This document shows positions 12,061 to 25,500 of a stretch of DNA of 64,000 nucleotides, piece after piece (positions within the stretch are counted from its first letter, which is position 1; every line of letters begins with the position of its first letter). The notes beneath the pieces are model-generated. The model did not search any database, was not told the DNA's origin, and saw only the letters and a list, made by a program, of their open reading frames with translations. The translations under genes and the position numbers were made by a program. The DNA is from Nymphaea colorata. Its lineage: Eukaryota > Streptophyta > Magnoliopsida > Nymphaeales > Nymphaeaceae. The stretch is from the NCBI RefSeq assembly GCF_008831285.2, contig NC_045139.1, positions 17,466,354-17,530,353 of the forward strand, written 5' to 3'.

Positions 12061-15003
12061 CATATATATGTAAATTTTTAAAGGTTTTTTAAATTAACGT
12101 CGATGATCGAACTTTATTTTTCTTTTGTTTTTTAGGTCCGTGTAATACGTTTATTTATGCAATTAGCTTTGTGTAAAATGAGACATAAAACAGTGTGAAT
12201 CAAAAATAAAATGCATATTTAAGAATTTATAATTCGACGGCGGCCTATGTATTATTGTATATGTGAAGCGGCGGCTGGGCTCACGTGGGCAGATGCCCTA
12301 CTCAAACCCACATAATTTAGTTTTATCTGTTATTGTATATTGGTGCCTTTAAATTTTAATATTTCAATTACCTGCCGTGCAAGTATACGATATTACCTCC
12401 AAGCCAAATATTTTTAACTCTCCAACTAAATTATGTAAAGGTCTATGATCATTTTTTTTATCTTTGCATGTTGATGAAATGTAAAGCAGCTAAAAAAAAT
12501 ATGGAGCACATGAGCTCGTTTGAGTTATAGCTTTAAAACTAACAAATAACAATAGTTTCGGCTTTCAATCAGATGATAGTAAGATGAAATACTTCTCTTA
12601 TCCTCTTTAAAACAATAATAGTTTTGGCTTTTCTTTACAAAATTTGGGTGGGCAGATGATAGCTTTGAAAGTTTTATAGATATACCAAACTCTCAATATG
12701 TATGGTTGGACCTGATATTGTAGGAGGGTATTTAGCAATAGAAATACTAACACTCTGTTATATTGATGCTTCATTACTTTTTACTTGTTTATATTTAGCA
12801 ATAACATTCTAGCTCTGTTGTTGGATGATGCCTGATGGGCAAGCCGGGGCATAATAGTGGGACCTCGACCCGGTCCCAATTCGCTACCAAAACTTAGCAC
12901 AAAACCCCTATTAAAACCAATGTTTGAACCTCGATCCGATACCAAATTCTATGTATCGTTGATGCATGAACACCGTTTGAGTGATATGTACTTCACTTTA
13001 TAGTGCAAAGCCGAAGATAGCATTCTAGAACGGGTGGAAAACGCACGTAACATGTCCGACCAAATTAAATTTTAAAAAGATAAATGTGGACGTCTTCGCA
13101 TAAAAAATAAAGGAAAGAAAAAACAAGCGGCGACCAAGAATAAATTATATATATATATATATATATCAATTGGCTGCCGAATATTATTGAATGATATTAT
13201 ATTTAAAATATGTCGCTAAAGGCACCGTGTTACAAGAGCATTAGCAATAGTTTACAGTTTTTTTTAGCGGTGGGTTTAAATATTCAATGATCCACTAACA
13301 TTCGGTAGGCAGCTGATTTCAATTTCCCTAAAATATTTATATGTGGTTATGTACCTTCAACTTAGCGTGACACCTTATCCCACTGACCCATAAACATAAC
13401 ATGCATGGAATCGAACAACAACCTGACACCGTTAAGCTTAAAGTGTGAATAACGTATGTTCTAAAAAACTGGTAGAAAGATTTTAACATGGTCGTGAAAC
13501 AAGGCCTAGATGTTCGTCCATGGTTGGAACGTTACATTTCACCGAGCCGTGGATCAAATTCAGGTAGATATTGCAACTTGGGATTGACTAGGATTCATGC
13601 CAAAATTTGATCAAAAGTTTATAATTTCATTGATGAAACTTGGTTTTAATCACCATAAAAGACCTGATACGTACAAATACACGTTTATTTATCTATGGGT
13701 GAGCTAAAACAACTACTACCCGAAACAGGGTTAGGGTACTGAGCTGTGTCGATGTCAGTAGTGACAACAGCTTACCCTTAACTTAGATGTTGCTCCTTAT
13801 CATCTCGAGATGCTTGAACATAGTGCCTATAAAAATCAAACTAAAGACCTGCCTCCATCCTAGCCAATTACGTCACTTTTATTTGCATGCATTTTGCACA
13901 CTTGGTGCGGCTGTGAAAACATCCTGCATGATTGGGATTCTGCTATGTAACTGCTGGTTTATGATATCAATTTTTTCACCACCGTATATTTTCATTCTCA
14001 TAATCTGATGTGTTTTTAAGTCATCTTATGTCACTAAAGAGGTGTTTCTCTACCTAAGCTTCCAAGCATATAAAGATGAGCCTCACATTATAACAAACAC
14101 TGCCAATGGCAGCCCACATTTATAGATATTATATTGTAGAAAAATGACATACACACGCATCTAAACATGATACTAAGACAACTCAAGTAAAATTTTCAAT
14201 TTATTTTTGTCAGCAAATACTCAACAACGAGTATTTAATGAATATAGAAATGAAAAAAACAGTTCGCCTAGCGGGAATCACAGTTGATATGATCAACAAT
14301 TCAAACAACTTTCCAACTAATTATCGTTTCAATGTGAAATGTCCACTGAGTTTTTTTATCGTAAAAGATAAAAATGGTTGTCTAACTTGCATCTTTGCAT
14401 GATACATTCGTATTTAAAAGAGTATTAAAAAAAAATTGGGATGGAGCCAAATATCGGCATACAAGATTCACGTTAAAAATACAGTAAGATTTAATTAGAC
14501 AGCCGATTCTTTTTGTGTCCAAGCAAATTTCTCTCTTTTATCTCTCTCGGATCCCAAAATTACGATACATCCAGTGTCACTATGATATAATATTTAATAG
14601 ATATGCCTCAATTAGATGGTAACATATCTCTACTGTTACCAAACCACCTATTATTATTATAAGTTTGTAATTTCAATTAAACATCCAACCAAGTGTTATT
14701 AACAACGCTCTGCATCGAGTTTTATCAATTGAGCCAATACTATCCAAGGTTGATATTTTTATTTTTAAAATAAATCATTTTACAATTATTTTGTAGGTAA
14801 AAAAGACAGAAAAACAAGGTTAAGAGTCGATTTGCAACAGTGCCCCTTGATCGGTAGTCAGCAAACTGATATGGCACCCATAACATGTTACTTATTATTA
14901 AAGGTTTTAATAATAAATAAATGTTGTGAGGTCGTGGGTTCGGTTAGTGCAAACCCGATCCAGATGCGTTCTTCACCACTGTCTCGCTTATGTTGCCGTC
15001 CGC
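12061..15003. other. Intergenic AT-rich DNA
   Basis: No gene recognised. It contains an AT microsatellite at about 13146-13166 and repeat-like segments with no identifiable coding capacity. Confidence 0.6.
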
Positions 15004-15011
15004 CCCAGGGG

Positions 15012-15020
15012 TTAGGGTTT
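15012..15020 (+). promoter_or_regulatory. Telo-box (TTAGGGTTT) in the RPS20 leader
   Basis: TTAGGGTTT, the complement of AAACCCTAA, lies in the presumed 5' leader about 90 bases before the 5' UTR donor at 15103/15104. Telo-boxes near the start site are a known feature of plant ribosomal-protein and translation-factor genes. Confidence 0.6.
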
Positions 15021-15103
15021 CTCCCGAAAGAAAGAGAGCGGGAGGCGTCAAGGGAGCTTCTCTATCTTTCCTGCTTTCCAGGACAATCCGACCAGTCTTT
15101 AAG

Positions 15104-16077
15104 GTAGATCGTTCTTATGCTCGACGAGACTGCGTTGCTAATTTCCGGTTTCTGTTGTGAATATTCAGATTCATATGTTATTGAATTTTGCGTTCCCGTG
15201 AATGAGCTTGGTTAGTCTGATGATCTATCTGAAGAGTTTACAGAATTTATTATGTAAAAGTATTCTATATTAGGTTTTTCAGTTTGCCCATGTTTGACAC
15301 GGGTTTCATTTGTATCTTTAGTCTCTTCAAACCTTACCAGAGAGGGAGAGAGAGAGAGAGAGAGAATGTTAATGGGGGTACTTTTGAGCAGTTCCCAAGT
15401 CAATCGCTTGAACTAGACAAAGAGATAAGGGGGGTTGATCAAGATTTTCCAGTTTACGGAGGATTTTCTGTTTAAGATCTGTTGCTTCATTGAATATGCC
15501 TTATGGTCTTACAACGTCGTGTTTCCACCATTTCCGCAGCATGGAAGAAGCCGTTGGAACCTGAAATGTTTACAATGTATTTCTGATTATTCTCTATCAT
15601 AGAAAGAAAGCCCGTTAGGAAAAAAAACTACCTTGGTGGATTTTTTTAGGAGGGTGGTGCTAATACATGGCAGTATGCTTGTGTTGTCCCAGAGGCTTCT
15701 GTTGATGGCAATGCAAGAAATTATGTGTAAGCATGCCCTTCACAGTTTTGCATTTAACGGGCTTGAGACTTTATAATGGTCCCTCAAACATGCCTGTTGT
15801 GGTTTTTTTTAAAAAAACTCCTCTTTGGGTTTCTCTTTCTGTCTCTCGTGATACAAAAACTTTATGTTAACCTTTTACATATGTTGTATTTGTGCTTGTT
15901 AGAGAATTTTCTTCTGGCTTATTTTCGTCATGCATGCATGGGTGTAGCATCATAACTAAGCGATACTTGCTTATCGTCATATTTTTGAGTTGCTCACTTC
16001 TGTAGCTATTGCTGCATTGGTTCATTATTCCCCCCCTCTTCTTGGACGAGTTACACAGTGTTCCTTGCCTATTGCAG
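15104..16077 (+). other. Intron in the 5' UTR of RPS20
   Basis: A donor (AAG|GTAGATC, exon end 15103) and an acceptor (ATTGCAG|TGAG, exon start 16078) bracket about 974 bases just before the ATG at 16099. A leader intron is usual in plant ribosomal-protein genes and often boosts expression. A GA microsatellite lies at about 15343-15365 inside it. Confidence 0.6.
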
Positions 16078-16098
16078 TGAGAAGAAAGAAAAAGTACG

Positions 16099-18515
<2,417 letters not shown>

Positions 18516-19226
18516 AGCCGATCTTTGAAGAGAGAGTTGCTAGTCTGCTTCTTCTTCTTCTTCCAATTTTGTTTCTCTCCCATGTGGGGGTGAGCTTCCT
18601 TTTGTAGGAATTGGATCCTCTCTCTCTTTATTTGTGTTTAAAAACATTCATGGCAAGTAATATTGTTCTTAGCCTTTGTTTGGATATCAGTTGATGCTTT
18701 AGAATGTTGAAAGACTGAAATGCTTCATGAACTTTGTATCAATGTCTGGAAATATGGAGCTTTTAGATTATTTCGGTTTTCTTCTGTGAAACATTCAGAC
18801 TGGGCGCCCAGGCTGGGGCAGTTAAATAGTTAAAACAAAAATAATTTAAAACCCTAACCTTTTTCTTTCCTTTTTTCTTCTCAGCACCATGCCACATCAG
18901 GCTTCTCTCTCGCTCAGATTCATTACTGGGGTGAATTTACTTCTTCTTGGATGCTTGATTATTTTCAAAAATTCACTCTAATTTTGGGTTGATGAATGTT
19001 TTATATAATATGTTATTGCTGGAAAGTTGGCGATTAATGGTGACAGAAAACATATGTTACATATTGTTAATTGTGATATAAGTTTATCGATTAATCGAAA
19101 TATATAATCTGGCAGGATTGCCACGAAAAGCATATATTGTTTATATGTATAACACATTTCAATTTTCTAGTGATCACATACATTTCCTGTGACAATATAA
19201 ACATTCCTACTAAGGTATTAACATTT

Positions 19227-19261
<35 letters not shown>

Positions 19262-21840
19262 CAACAATATATTGTAACACATATGTTGCCTGTGACAATA
19301 TTTGATCAACAAGATTTTTGGGATAGTGTATGTCGTGCACTATATCACAATTATATTTTCTATGACAAATATTAAACGGCATTTTTTTGCCAACAATTTC
19401 ACTAGGGCCAAGCGTCGGGCTGACCGAGGCTGGACAAACTTGGATTGGCCAGGCTCGAAGCTCTTGTTGGCAGCCTAAGCCTAACCCGCTTAGTTATCAG
19501 GTCTGGCCTGACCGCCAGTTTCATGCTTGTTGAGTATTTGGTTTGATGCTCACCTTGATTTAAGACTCTTAATATATATATTTTTAAAAATATCATAGAA
19601 ACCTTTGGCCACACAGTGAGGGAAGGTGAGAGGGAGGGAGCTTATAGCTACGGTGACCAACGGCGGTGAGGCATTGAAGGGTAATTGCGAACTGGTCCGG
19701 CACCGGTGATGTTGACGGTGATAACATCACGGGGTCCTTCAGAAAAGCATGGAGCGGTGGAGAAGAGGCTTCGTTGTTGGAAGGGCGAGTGAGTTCGGTG
19801 CAGCTTCCTCCCTGTTGACAACCAAAGAACATTGTATTCCTCATGCACAATATAGGCGCATTTCAGTCCTCGTAAATCAGTGATAAAGCCTCATCTAATC
19901 CCTCATGTATATGCCAAATCTCTTCTTTTTGAACATCAGAACTAAATAAATGAAGCTCATGGAGATAATCTTTTATCTTCTAATGCATGTCGGATGAATC
20001 AAATGATAAGCACTTGGTTATAATTACCTTAAAGAATGAATCTCATAGTTCAATTGAAGTTGGTAAATCATGATAAGCACCTGTTTGATGGTTCCAACAT
20101 GTGAGATAATTGGATCCACAGAAAGAGAAAAAAGGGAGTGCCATGGAACAGTAAAAAACGAGAGGAACTGTGTAATAAGTGAATGACTGCAGAGAATCGG
20201 AAACTTCAGGATCTCCAGTTTCATGTAATAGAAACGTGTACAAGTTCTGGAAATCCTAGTTTCACTGAGTCTTTGAACCGTTGCTTTGATTCTTTGATAT
20301 TTAGAAGCCCATCTGTTTGAATACAGCATTTTGTAAGAAAAACAAGGAGCCAGAATCTCGAGTGGAGAAGATCGAAAGAATGAAAAGACTAGAAATCAGA
20401 ACTTGATGAAGTTCCTGCAGTATCTCTGCCATGAATCTCCACCGCGTTCTTGATTAACATCAGAAAGCCTACGCTCGCTATGATTCACAGATATTCGAGT
20501 TACTGGGCCAGGAAGCAGTCGGGGTCAGGACGATTGGTAAGTAACTCCTGGTTAAGATTCCTTCTGTTCGAACAGAAGCAGAATTGAACCAGACCAGACG
20601 AATGTAGATTCCGCGGTTCAGTCAACTTGAACAGAAGGAAGCTCTACATCATGTTCTAAGATCGACCTTATATTCCTGTCCGTTCTCATTTCTGGTCGAT
20701 GTTCATACTGGTGAACGTTCGTCACCAAGAAGGAAGGAGATAAAATCTCTTTTTAACATTATGACTTGCTTGTCATCTCTTACAGAAATGCATATCACAT
20801 CACCTGCTGAGTGATTGCATCTCCATGAAACGGGAACAGAAAAGTTTGCTAGCACCTTCTCGATCACTGTCGTTGAAGATTAATCAATTATTCCAGAGAA
20901 ATTGCAGTACTTAATTTAATAAGCTGCAATTTAGCGCTTACTTTGTTGATGGTCATGAAAACGTCAAAGTTGAGAATTCAGAAAGATGAATTTTTATATG
21001 AAAGCAAAGTTGGAAGGTCTATTGTTATAAAGTCAGCCACGTTAATTGCTTCTACTAGATCAAATTTAATATTAATGTTTAAACTTTACTTAAGCTTTTT
21101 TTGGATCAAAATGCTACTGAGAGTCTTGACTAAGTTATGTACATTTTGTGTGCGTGTGTGGCCATAGTAGTAAATCATGTCTTGCTTTAATTTTACTTCC
21201 TCTGTTGTTGCTTTTACAGATCTAAGTGCCTAGATGAATGTAAAACATTTAAATTTACAAACTTAGAAACTGAAAATGAAAATTTGGATTTCGTAAGATT
21301 TTCAAAAGTAATGAAACCTTAGCTTGTTTACTTCTAAATTTAATTAAAACATAGATTCATGATTGTTTTGTTCCTGTCCTTCGAATATTTGCATCCATCT
21401 ATCCAGAAAATTTTACTAAGAAATCTTAGAACATCATAAACTATCCCGGAGAGGCTGACTCGGGGGGCATAATTTAAATATTTTTGCCTCCCCAGGACCC
21501 CAAGTAACTTTAAGGGTCCTTTACGATATCTAAAAAATCGTAACTTCCATTCTTGTTTCTTACTTAGTCTACTCTTTGTTTAATTTCTTCTTCAAAATTT
21601 AATGTAAGAGAGAGAAGTTGTCAGCATGGGCCTAGCAATAAGTTGTCAGATTTAATCTTTACAAATTATATATATATATATATATATATATTATGGTTTC
21701 CTATTGTGGAGTCTAAGTGTAAGAGAGATTATAGTTTATTTAAAAATGCAACTGAGGAGTCGATTCTAAGCGAGGGAGAGAGAGAGAGAGATTATAATTC
21801 ATAAGGAGGAAAGCGTGGATCCCCATTTTTAGAGAGAGAG
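18516..21840. other. RPS20 3' region and AT-rich intergenic DNA
   Basis: After the RPS20 stop and its presumed 3' UTR there is no recognisable gene. An AT microsatellite lies at about 19229-19259. A GC-richer repeat-like block occurs at 19400-19560 (GGCTGACCGAGGCTGG, GGCCAGGCTCGAAG). A perfect palindrome is at 20561-20578 and another AT run at about 21666-21692. Short frames at 19.6-20.3 kb show no protein family. Confidence 0.6.
20561..20578. repeat. Perfect 18-bp palindrome
   Basis: CTTCTGTTCGAACAGAAG is its own reverse complement. A related half-site (TTGAACAGAAGGAAG) occurs near 20627. It may be a protein-binding dyad or chance. Confidence 0.5.
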
Positions 21841-21856
21841 TCGCGGGTATAAATAG
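21775..21856 (+). promoter_or_regulatory. Core promoter of the GMD gene: GA repeat and TATA box
   Basis: A GA-repeat tract (about 21775-21792, and again at 21833-21840) precedes the TATA box TATAAATAG at 21848-21856, about 100 bases before the ATG at 21955. The expected start site is near 21880, giving a 5' UTR of about 75 bases. GA/CT tracts close to the core promoter are common in plants. Confidence 0.75.
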
Positions 21857-21954
21857 GGCAAGACCTCGTTTACCAGATCTCGTAGCAAAGCAACTTGTAA
21901 TTTGAGCAGAAAGCTCCCCATTTGCCAGATCCCATCTGCCGGAGTGAGAGAGAG

Positions 21955-23076
21955 ATGGCGTCTAACGGGACGAGCAAGGCCTCCGCCCCATCAACGCCAG
22001 CGGCCGCGGAGGATTCCGATTCCAGCAAATGGTCCGGTCAGGTGGCCATGATAACGGGGATCACCGGCCAGGACGGCTCCTACCTGACGGAGCTGCTGCT
22101 GAGCAAGGGCTACGAGGTGCACGGCCTCATTCGCCGCTGCTCCAACTACAATACGCAGCGCCTCAACCACATCTACATCGACCCCCACAACGCCGACAAA
22201 GCCCGCATGCGCCTTCACTACGCCGACCTCACCGACGCCTCCTCCCTCCGCCGCTGGGTAGACACAATCCGCCCTGACGAGGTGTACAACCTCGCCGCCC
22301 AGTCCCACGTCGCCGTCTCCTTCGAGAACCCTGACTACACCGCCGATGTCGTCGCCACCGGCGCCCTCCGCCTCCTGGAGGCTGTCCGCGCCCACATCGT
22401 CGCCACCGGCCGCTCCGTCCGCTACTACCAGGCTGGATCCTCCGAAATGTTCGGTTCTACTCCTCCTCCACAATCGGAGACCACCCCTTTCCACCCCCGC
22501 TCGCCTTATGCTGCCTCCAAGGTCGCCGCCCATTGGTACACCGTCAACTACCGGGAGGCCTACGGTCTTTTCGCCGTCAACGGCATCCTCTTCAACCACG
22601 AGAGCCCCCGCCGTGGCGAGAACTTCGTCACCAGGAAGATCACGCGCGCCGTCGGCCGGATCAAGGAAGGTCTCCAGAAGCGTGTGTTCCTCGGCAACCT
22701 CAAGGCCTCCCGCGACTGGGGCTTCGCCGGCGATTACGTCGAGGCCATGTGGCTCATGCTTCAGCAGGAACGACCCGACGACTACGTGGTCGCCACGGAA
22801 GAGTCGCACACCGTCGAGGAATTCCTGGAGGTCGCGTTTGGCTACGTCGGGCTCAATTGGCGCGACCATGTGGAGATCGACCAGAGGTACTTCCGCCCTG
22901 CGGAGGTCGACAACCTCAAGGGCGACGCCAGCAAGGCCCGACGAGAACTTGGGTGGAAGCCCAAAGTTGGATTCGTTGAGCTCGTGAAGAAGATGGTAGA
23001 CGAAGATTGGGAGCTTGCCAAGAGGGAGAGGGTCCTCGTTGATGCTGGATACATTGACGCCCAGCAGCAGCCGTGA
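21955..23076 (+). CDS. GMD: GDP-mannose 4,6-dehydratase (GMD/MUR1 type)
   Basis: The protein has 373 aa in one exon, the length I recall for Arabidopsis MUR1/GMD2, which also lacks introns. The enzyme converts GDP-D-mannose to GDP-4-keto-6-deoxy-D-mannose in the cytosol, the first committed step to GDP-L-fucose used in xyloglucan, RG-II, AGPs and N-glycans. It belongs to the extended short-chain dehydrogenase fold. The NADP-binding TGITGQDG is at residues 34-41, the conserved AGSSEMFG with the catalytic Ser/Glu at 160-167, YAASK (catalytic Tyr185, Lys189) at 185-189, and [16 protein letters not shown] around 214-229 for the nucleotide sugar. I chose the ATG in AGAGATGGCG at 21955 because an in-frame ATG 33 bases upstream adds non-homologous residues. 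Codon use is strongly GC-rich, unlike the flanks. Confidence 0.97.
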   Translation: MASNGTSKASAPSTPAAAEDSDSSKWSGQVAMITGITGQDGSYLTELLLSKGYEVHGLIRRCSNYNTQRLNHIYIDPHNADKARMRLHYADLTDASSLRRWVDTIRPDEVYNLAAQSHVAVSFENPDYTADVVATGALRLLEAVRAHIVATGRSVRYYQAGSSEMFGSTPPPQSETTPFHPRSPYAASKVAAHWYTVNYREAYGLFAVNGILFNHESPRRGENFVTRKITRAVGRIKEGLQKRVFLGNLKASRDWGFAGDYVEAMWLMLQQERPDDYVVATEESHTVEEFLEVAFGYVGLNWRDHVEIDQRYFRPAEVDNLKGDASKARRELGWKPKVGFVELVKKMVDEDWELAKRERVLVDAGYIDAQQQP

Positions 23077-25189
23077 TCTCGCCACTGCCGCCCCCAATTC
23101 TCTTGGCCTGAATGCTTGCATGTAGGCGTTCCTTGCTCTCTGCATTTCGGACGCGATTTGGGGGCATTACGTTATCTTCTGTTGACAATTCGTAATCGAG
23201 GAAGAGAACAAGTTGGTCTAGTTGTTGTTGGATCTTATTGACAGACGTACTTTTTTCGGTTTTCGTTTTGGTTGGTGATGGATAGTTGCACGAGAAAAAC
23301 AATGGTAATTATTTAGATCTCAGGGAATCTTGAAGTCATCTGGTACGTTGCTGACCGGATCTGATGTTGGGCTTTCCGATTTTCTCTACATTATCTTTTC
23401 TCTTGAATTGTATTCTTCCTGGTCTAATCTGAACTGGGTTGGACCTGTTGTTTTCTTCTTTCTTTCTTCTTTCTGCTCTTGTTGGTAAAGCGTCGGTGGT
23501 GGAACTTTCATTTGTCATAGATATCTTCTAGTGAAGTTTTATAATTTTAAATTACTGAATCGAGGATAGGTTGCTTCTAGTGAAGTTATATAATTTTTAT
23601 TTACTGTATCGAGGATTCTGTCTTGGGGATGATTGGGCAGAAGGAATTGCAGTTTCAGGGGAAATGGGTTTGTGTTACAGAATCCTTTTGTTAAAAATAT
23701 AGTTGGAAATAAAATTCGAATTTTTTTCTTGGTTCAGGTTGTTCTTGCTGATTTCTCTACATAGCTGCATTCTCTACGTTGTTTGCATCAAGCATGTGGT
23801 TTGTGTATTTCAAGATGTGGGTTTCCCAAATTGACTTATCTCTTCCAGGAAAAGCTTGAAAATCAACTCTTATCAGACATACAGATGATACTTGGTCACG
23901 ATCTTCTTTTAATTTAAAATGTGAAGTTCCGATCTGTTCTTCGTCAATCAATTCTTTGTTATTACATTAAATCCATAAATTGTTTATAGTCTCCAATTCT
24001 CGGTTGGTTATCAGAGTGACACTTGCTTTTTACTAAATAGAAGATGCAAAATATCTCACATTGTCGAGTTGTAAGCGCGTTGGTCCCCTGCTACTTTACG
24101 TTTTGCTTCCTTTTTTGATCTTCAAGTCTCTCTCTCCCTTTGATCTTTATCCGCCTTATTTTGTCCATGTCATTAAAGAAAGGAGGCTACCATTTTTTAC
24201 GTTTGTATTTCTTCGACTTGAGCTTACTGTAAAACTCACGGCGCTTCGTGCTCAACTTTCGCAAACAGAAACTGGTACCTTCCACTTATGTTCTGTGTCA
24301 TGTGAAAATCTGATCTGTAAGCGTCCAGTTTAACTTTTGGTTCATAACTCTTGCGCTTTGTTTTACTAACATGACTACCATAGAATTCAGAATTTTCTCT
24401 TCCATTAACCGCGTTTCAAACAGCAAGAGTCTAATCGATCTTCAACAGAAGTCTCCTCAGCTTGTTACGATCAATGCTATGGCTATCAATTCACCCAGCA
24501 AAATTCTCATTCTCCAATTGCGTTAAAATGAACCCACTCAAGATGGTTGACCTATCTGTTGCATGGTCCTTGGTTCCTGTAATTGAGCCTCCTGCTTCAC
24601 CTTGAAGAACAGGGAGCCCACATTGAAAAGACAACAGAAAAAAAATGTGTACGAGATCTGGTATGCATGTATCATAAGTTGTTTTCTTAGAAAAGGAGAA
24701 GAAATGTCATTGAGTAGTTGAGTAAGAAACACAAATGGTGCCGACAATCTCGGCCAGTAAAAGGAAAAAACTGTCATTTGAGATTTAGGAGTGACGAATC
24801 CACCGTCGAACTGTGAACATTTCCAGTTTACTAAGTCAAATCATAGTATAAAATATAAGTTTAAAAAATACACCTTGTTTCTAAATAAATGGTCATGATA
24901 CTATGTTAATTTCAAATCTGGGGGCACGATTATTCCTGTTGAAAGGTTTTCTTAAGCATGGTTGCCGAAGCGATTATTTAAGGCGAAACTTGCTTTCTTT
25001 CAAAAGAATGTTTGAGGTCGAAAGTTATGCATTCCTTAATAAGAGGAAGTTTGGGAGAACTACTCATTTGTGAGAACCCAGTTTCTTTCATGAAAATCTT
25101 ACAGAAAAATTCTCAAAACGAAAACATAATTAAGTTTGAAATATATTTCATTTCACCGCTTCTTTTATGTATTATCTGGAGTGCAGATG
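23077..25189. other. GMD 3' region and gene-free DNA
   Basis: This is the GMD 3' UTR followed by AT-rich DNA without a supported gene. It holds a two-copy duplication at 23525-23617. Confidence 0.6.
23525..23617. repeat. Tandem duplication with period 49 bp
   Basis: CTTCTAGTGAAGTT-TATAATTTT and CGAGGAT occur in two consecutive units starting at 23525 and 23574, with a few substitutions. It lies about 450 bp downstream of the GMD stop. Confidence 0.85.
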
Positions 25190-25500
25190 GACAGGAGGTC
25201 CTCAAGGCGTGAGATATCTGGGCCAGATGCAGAAGAGAGCATGAGAAGGAGAGCTGGCGTTCAAATATTTGGATTCTTCAAGCTCTGAAGAAGGGCTGCT
25301 GGTATTCATACCTGGCTTGTCATGGGCAGCTCCCGACGCTGGATAGACTCCAGAAACATGGGATTTTTCTAGCTAACATGCGTCTTTTTTTGCAGAAAAG
25401 CGCAGGAGACTAATAGACACCTTATCATTGAGTGCAGGATCACCAAGGACGTATGGAGGTGGATCAACTCAAACTTTGGATTTGATAGAACACCCCAAAG
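25190..25500 (+). mobile_element. Decayed LINE fragment (reverse-transcriptase zinc-binding domain)
   Basis: The plus strand reads YLACHGQLPTLDRLQKHG at about 25303-25356, then LANMRLFLQKSAGD, two stops and a frameshift, then RHLIIECRITKDVWRWIN at about 25411-25464. This order, (W)HG-LPT-DRL..HG..LA, then HL...C...VW.WI, is the zf-RVT domain found after the reverse transcriptase in plant non-LTR elements and in host-derived copies. The cysteine pairs and reading frame are broken, so it is a relic. The reverse transcriptase and endonuclease parts are not recognisable nearby. Related debris may continue towards 26.0 kb. Confidence 0.7.

Noticed and set aside
21991-23145. 384-codon open frame on the minus strand opposite GMD
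   Set aside because: It is a shadow of the GC-rich GMD codons. It is Val/Gly-rich and shows no family motif, while the plus strand has an unmistakable GMD.
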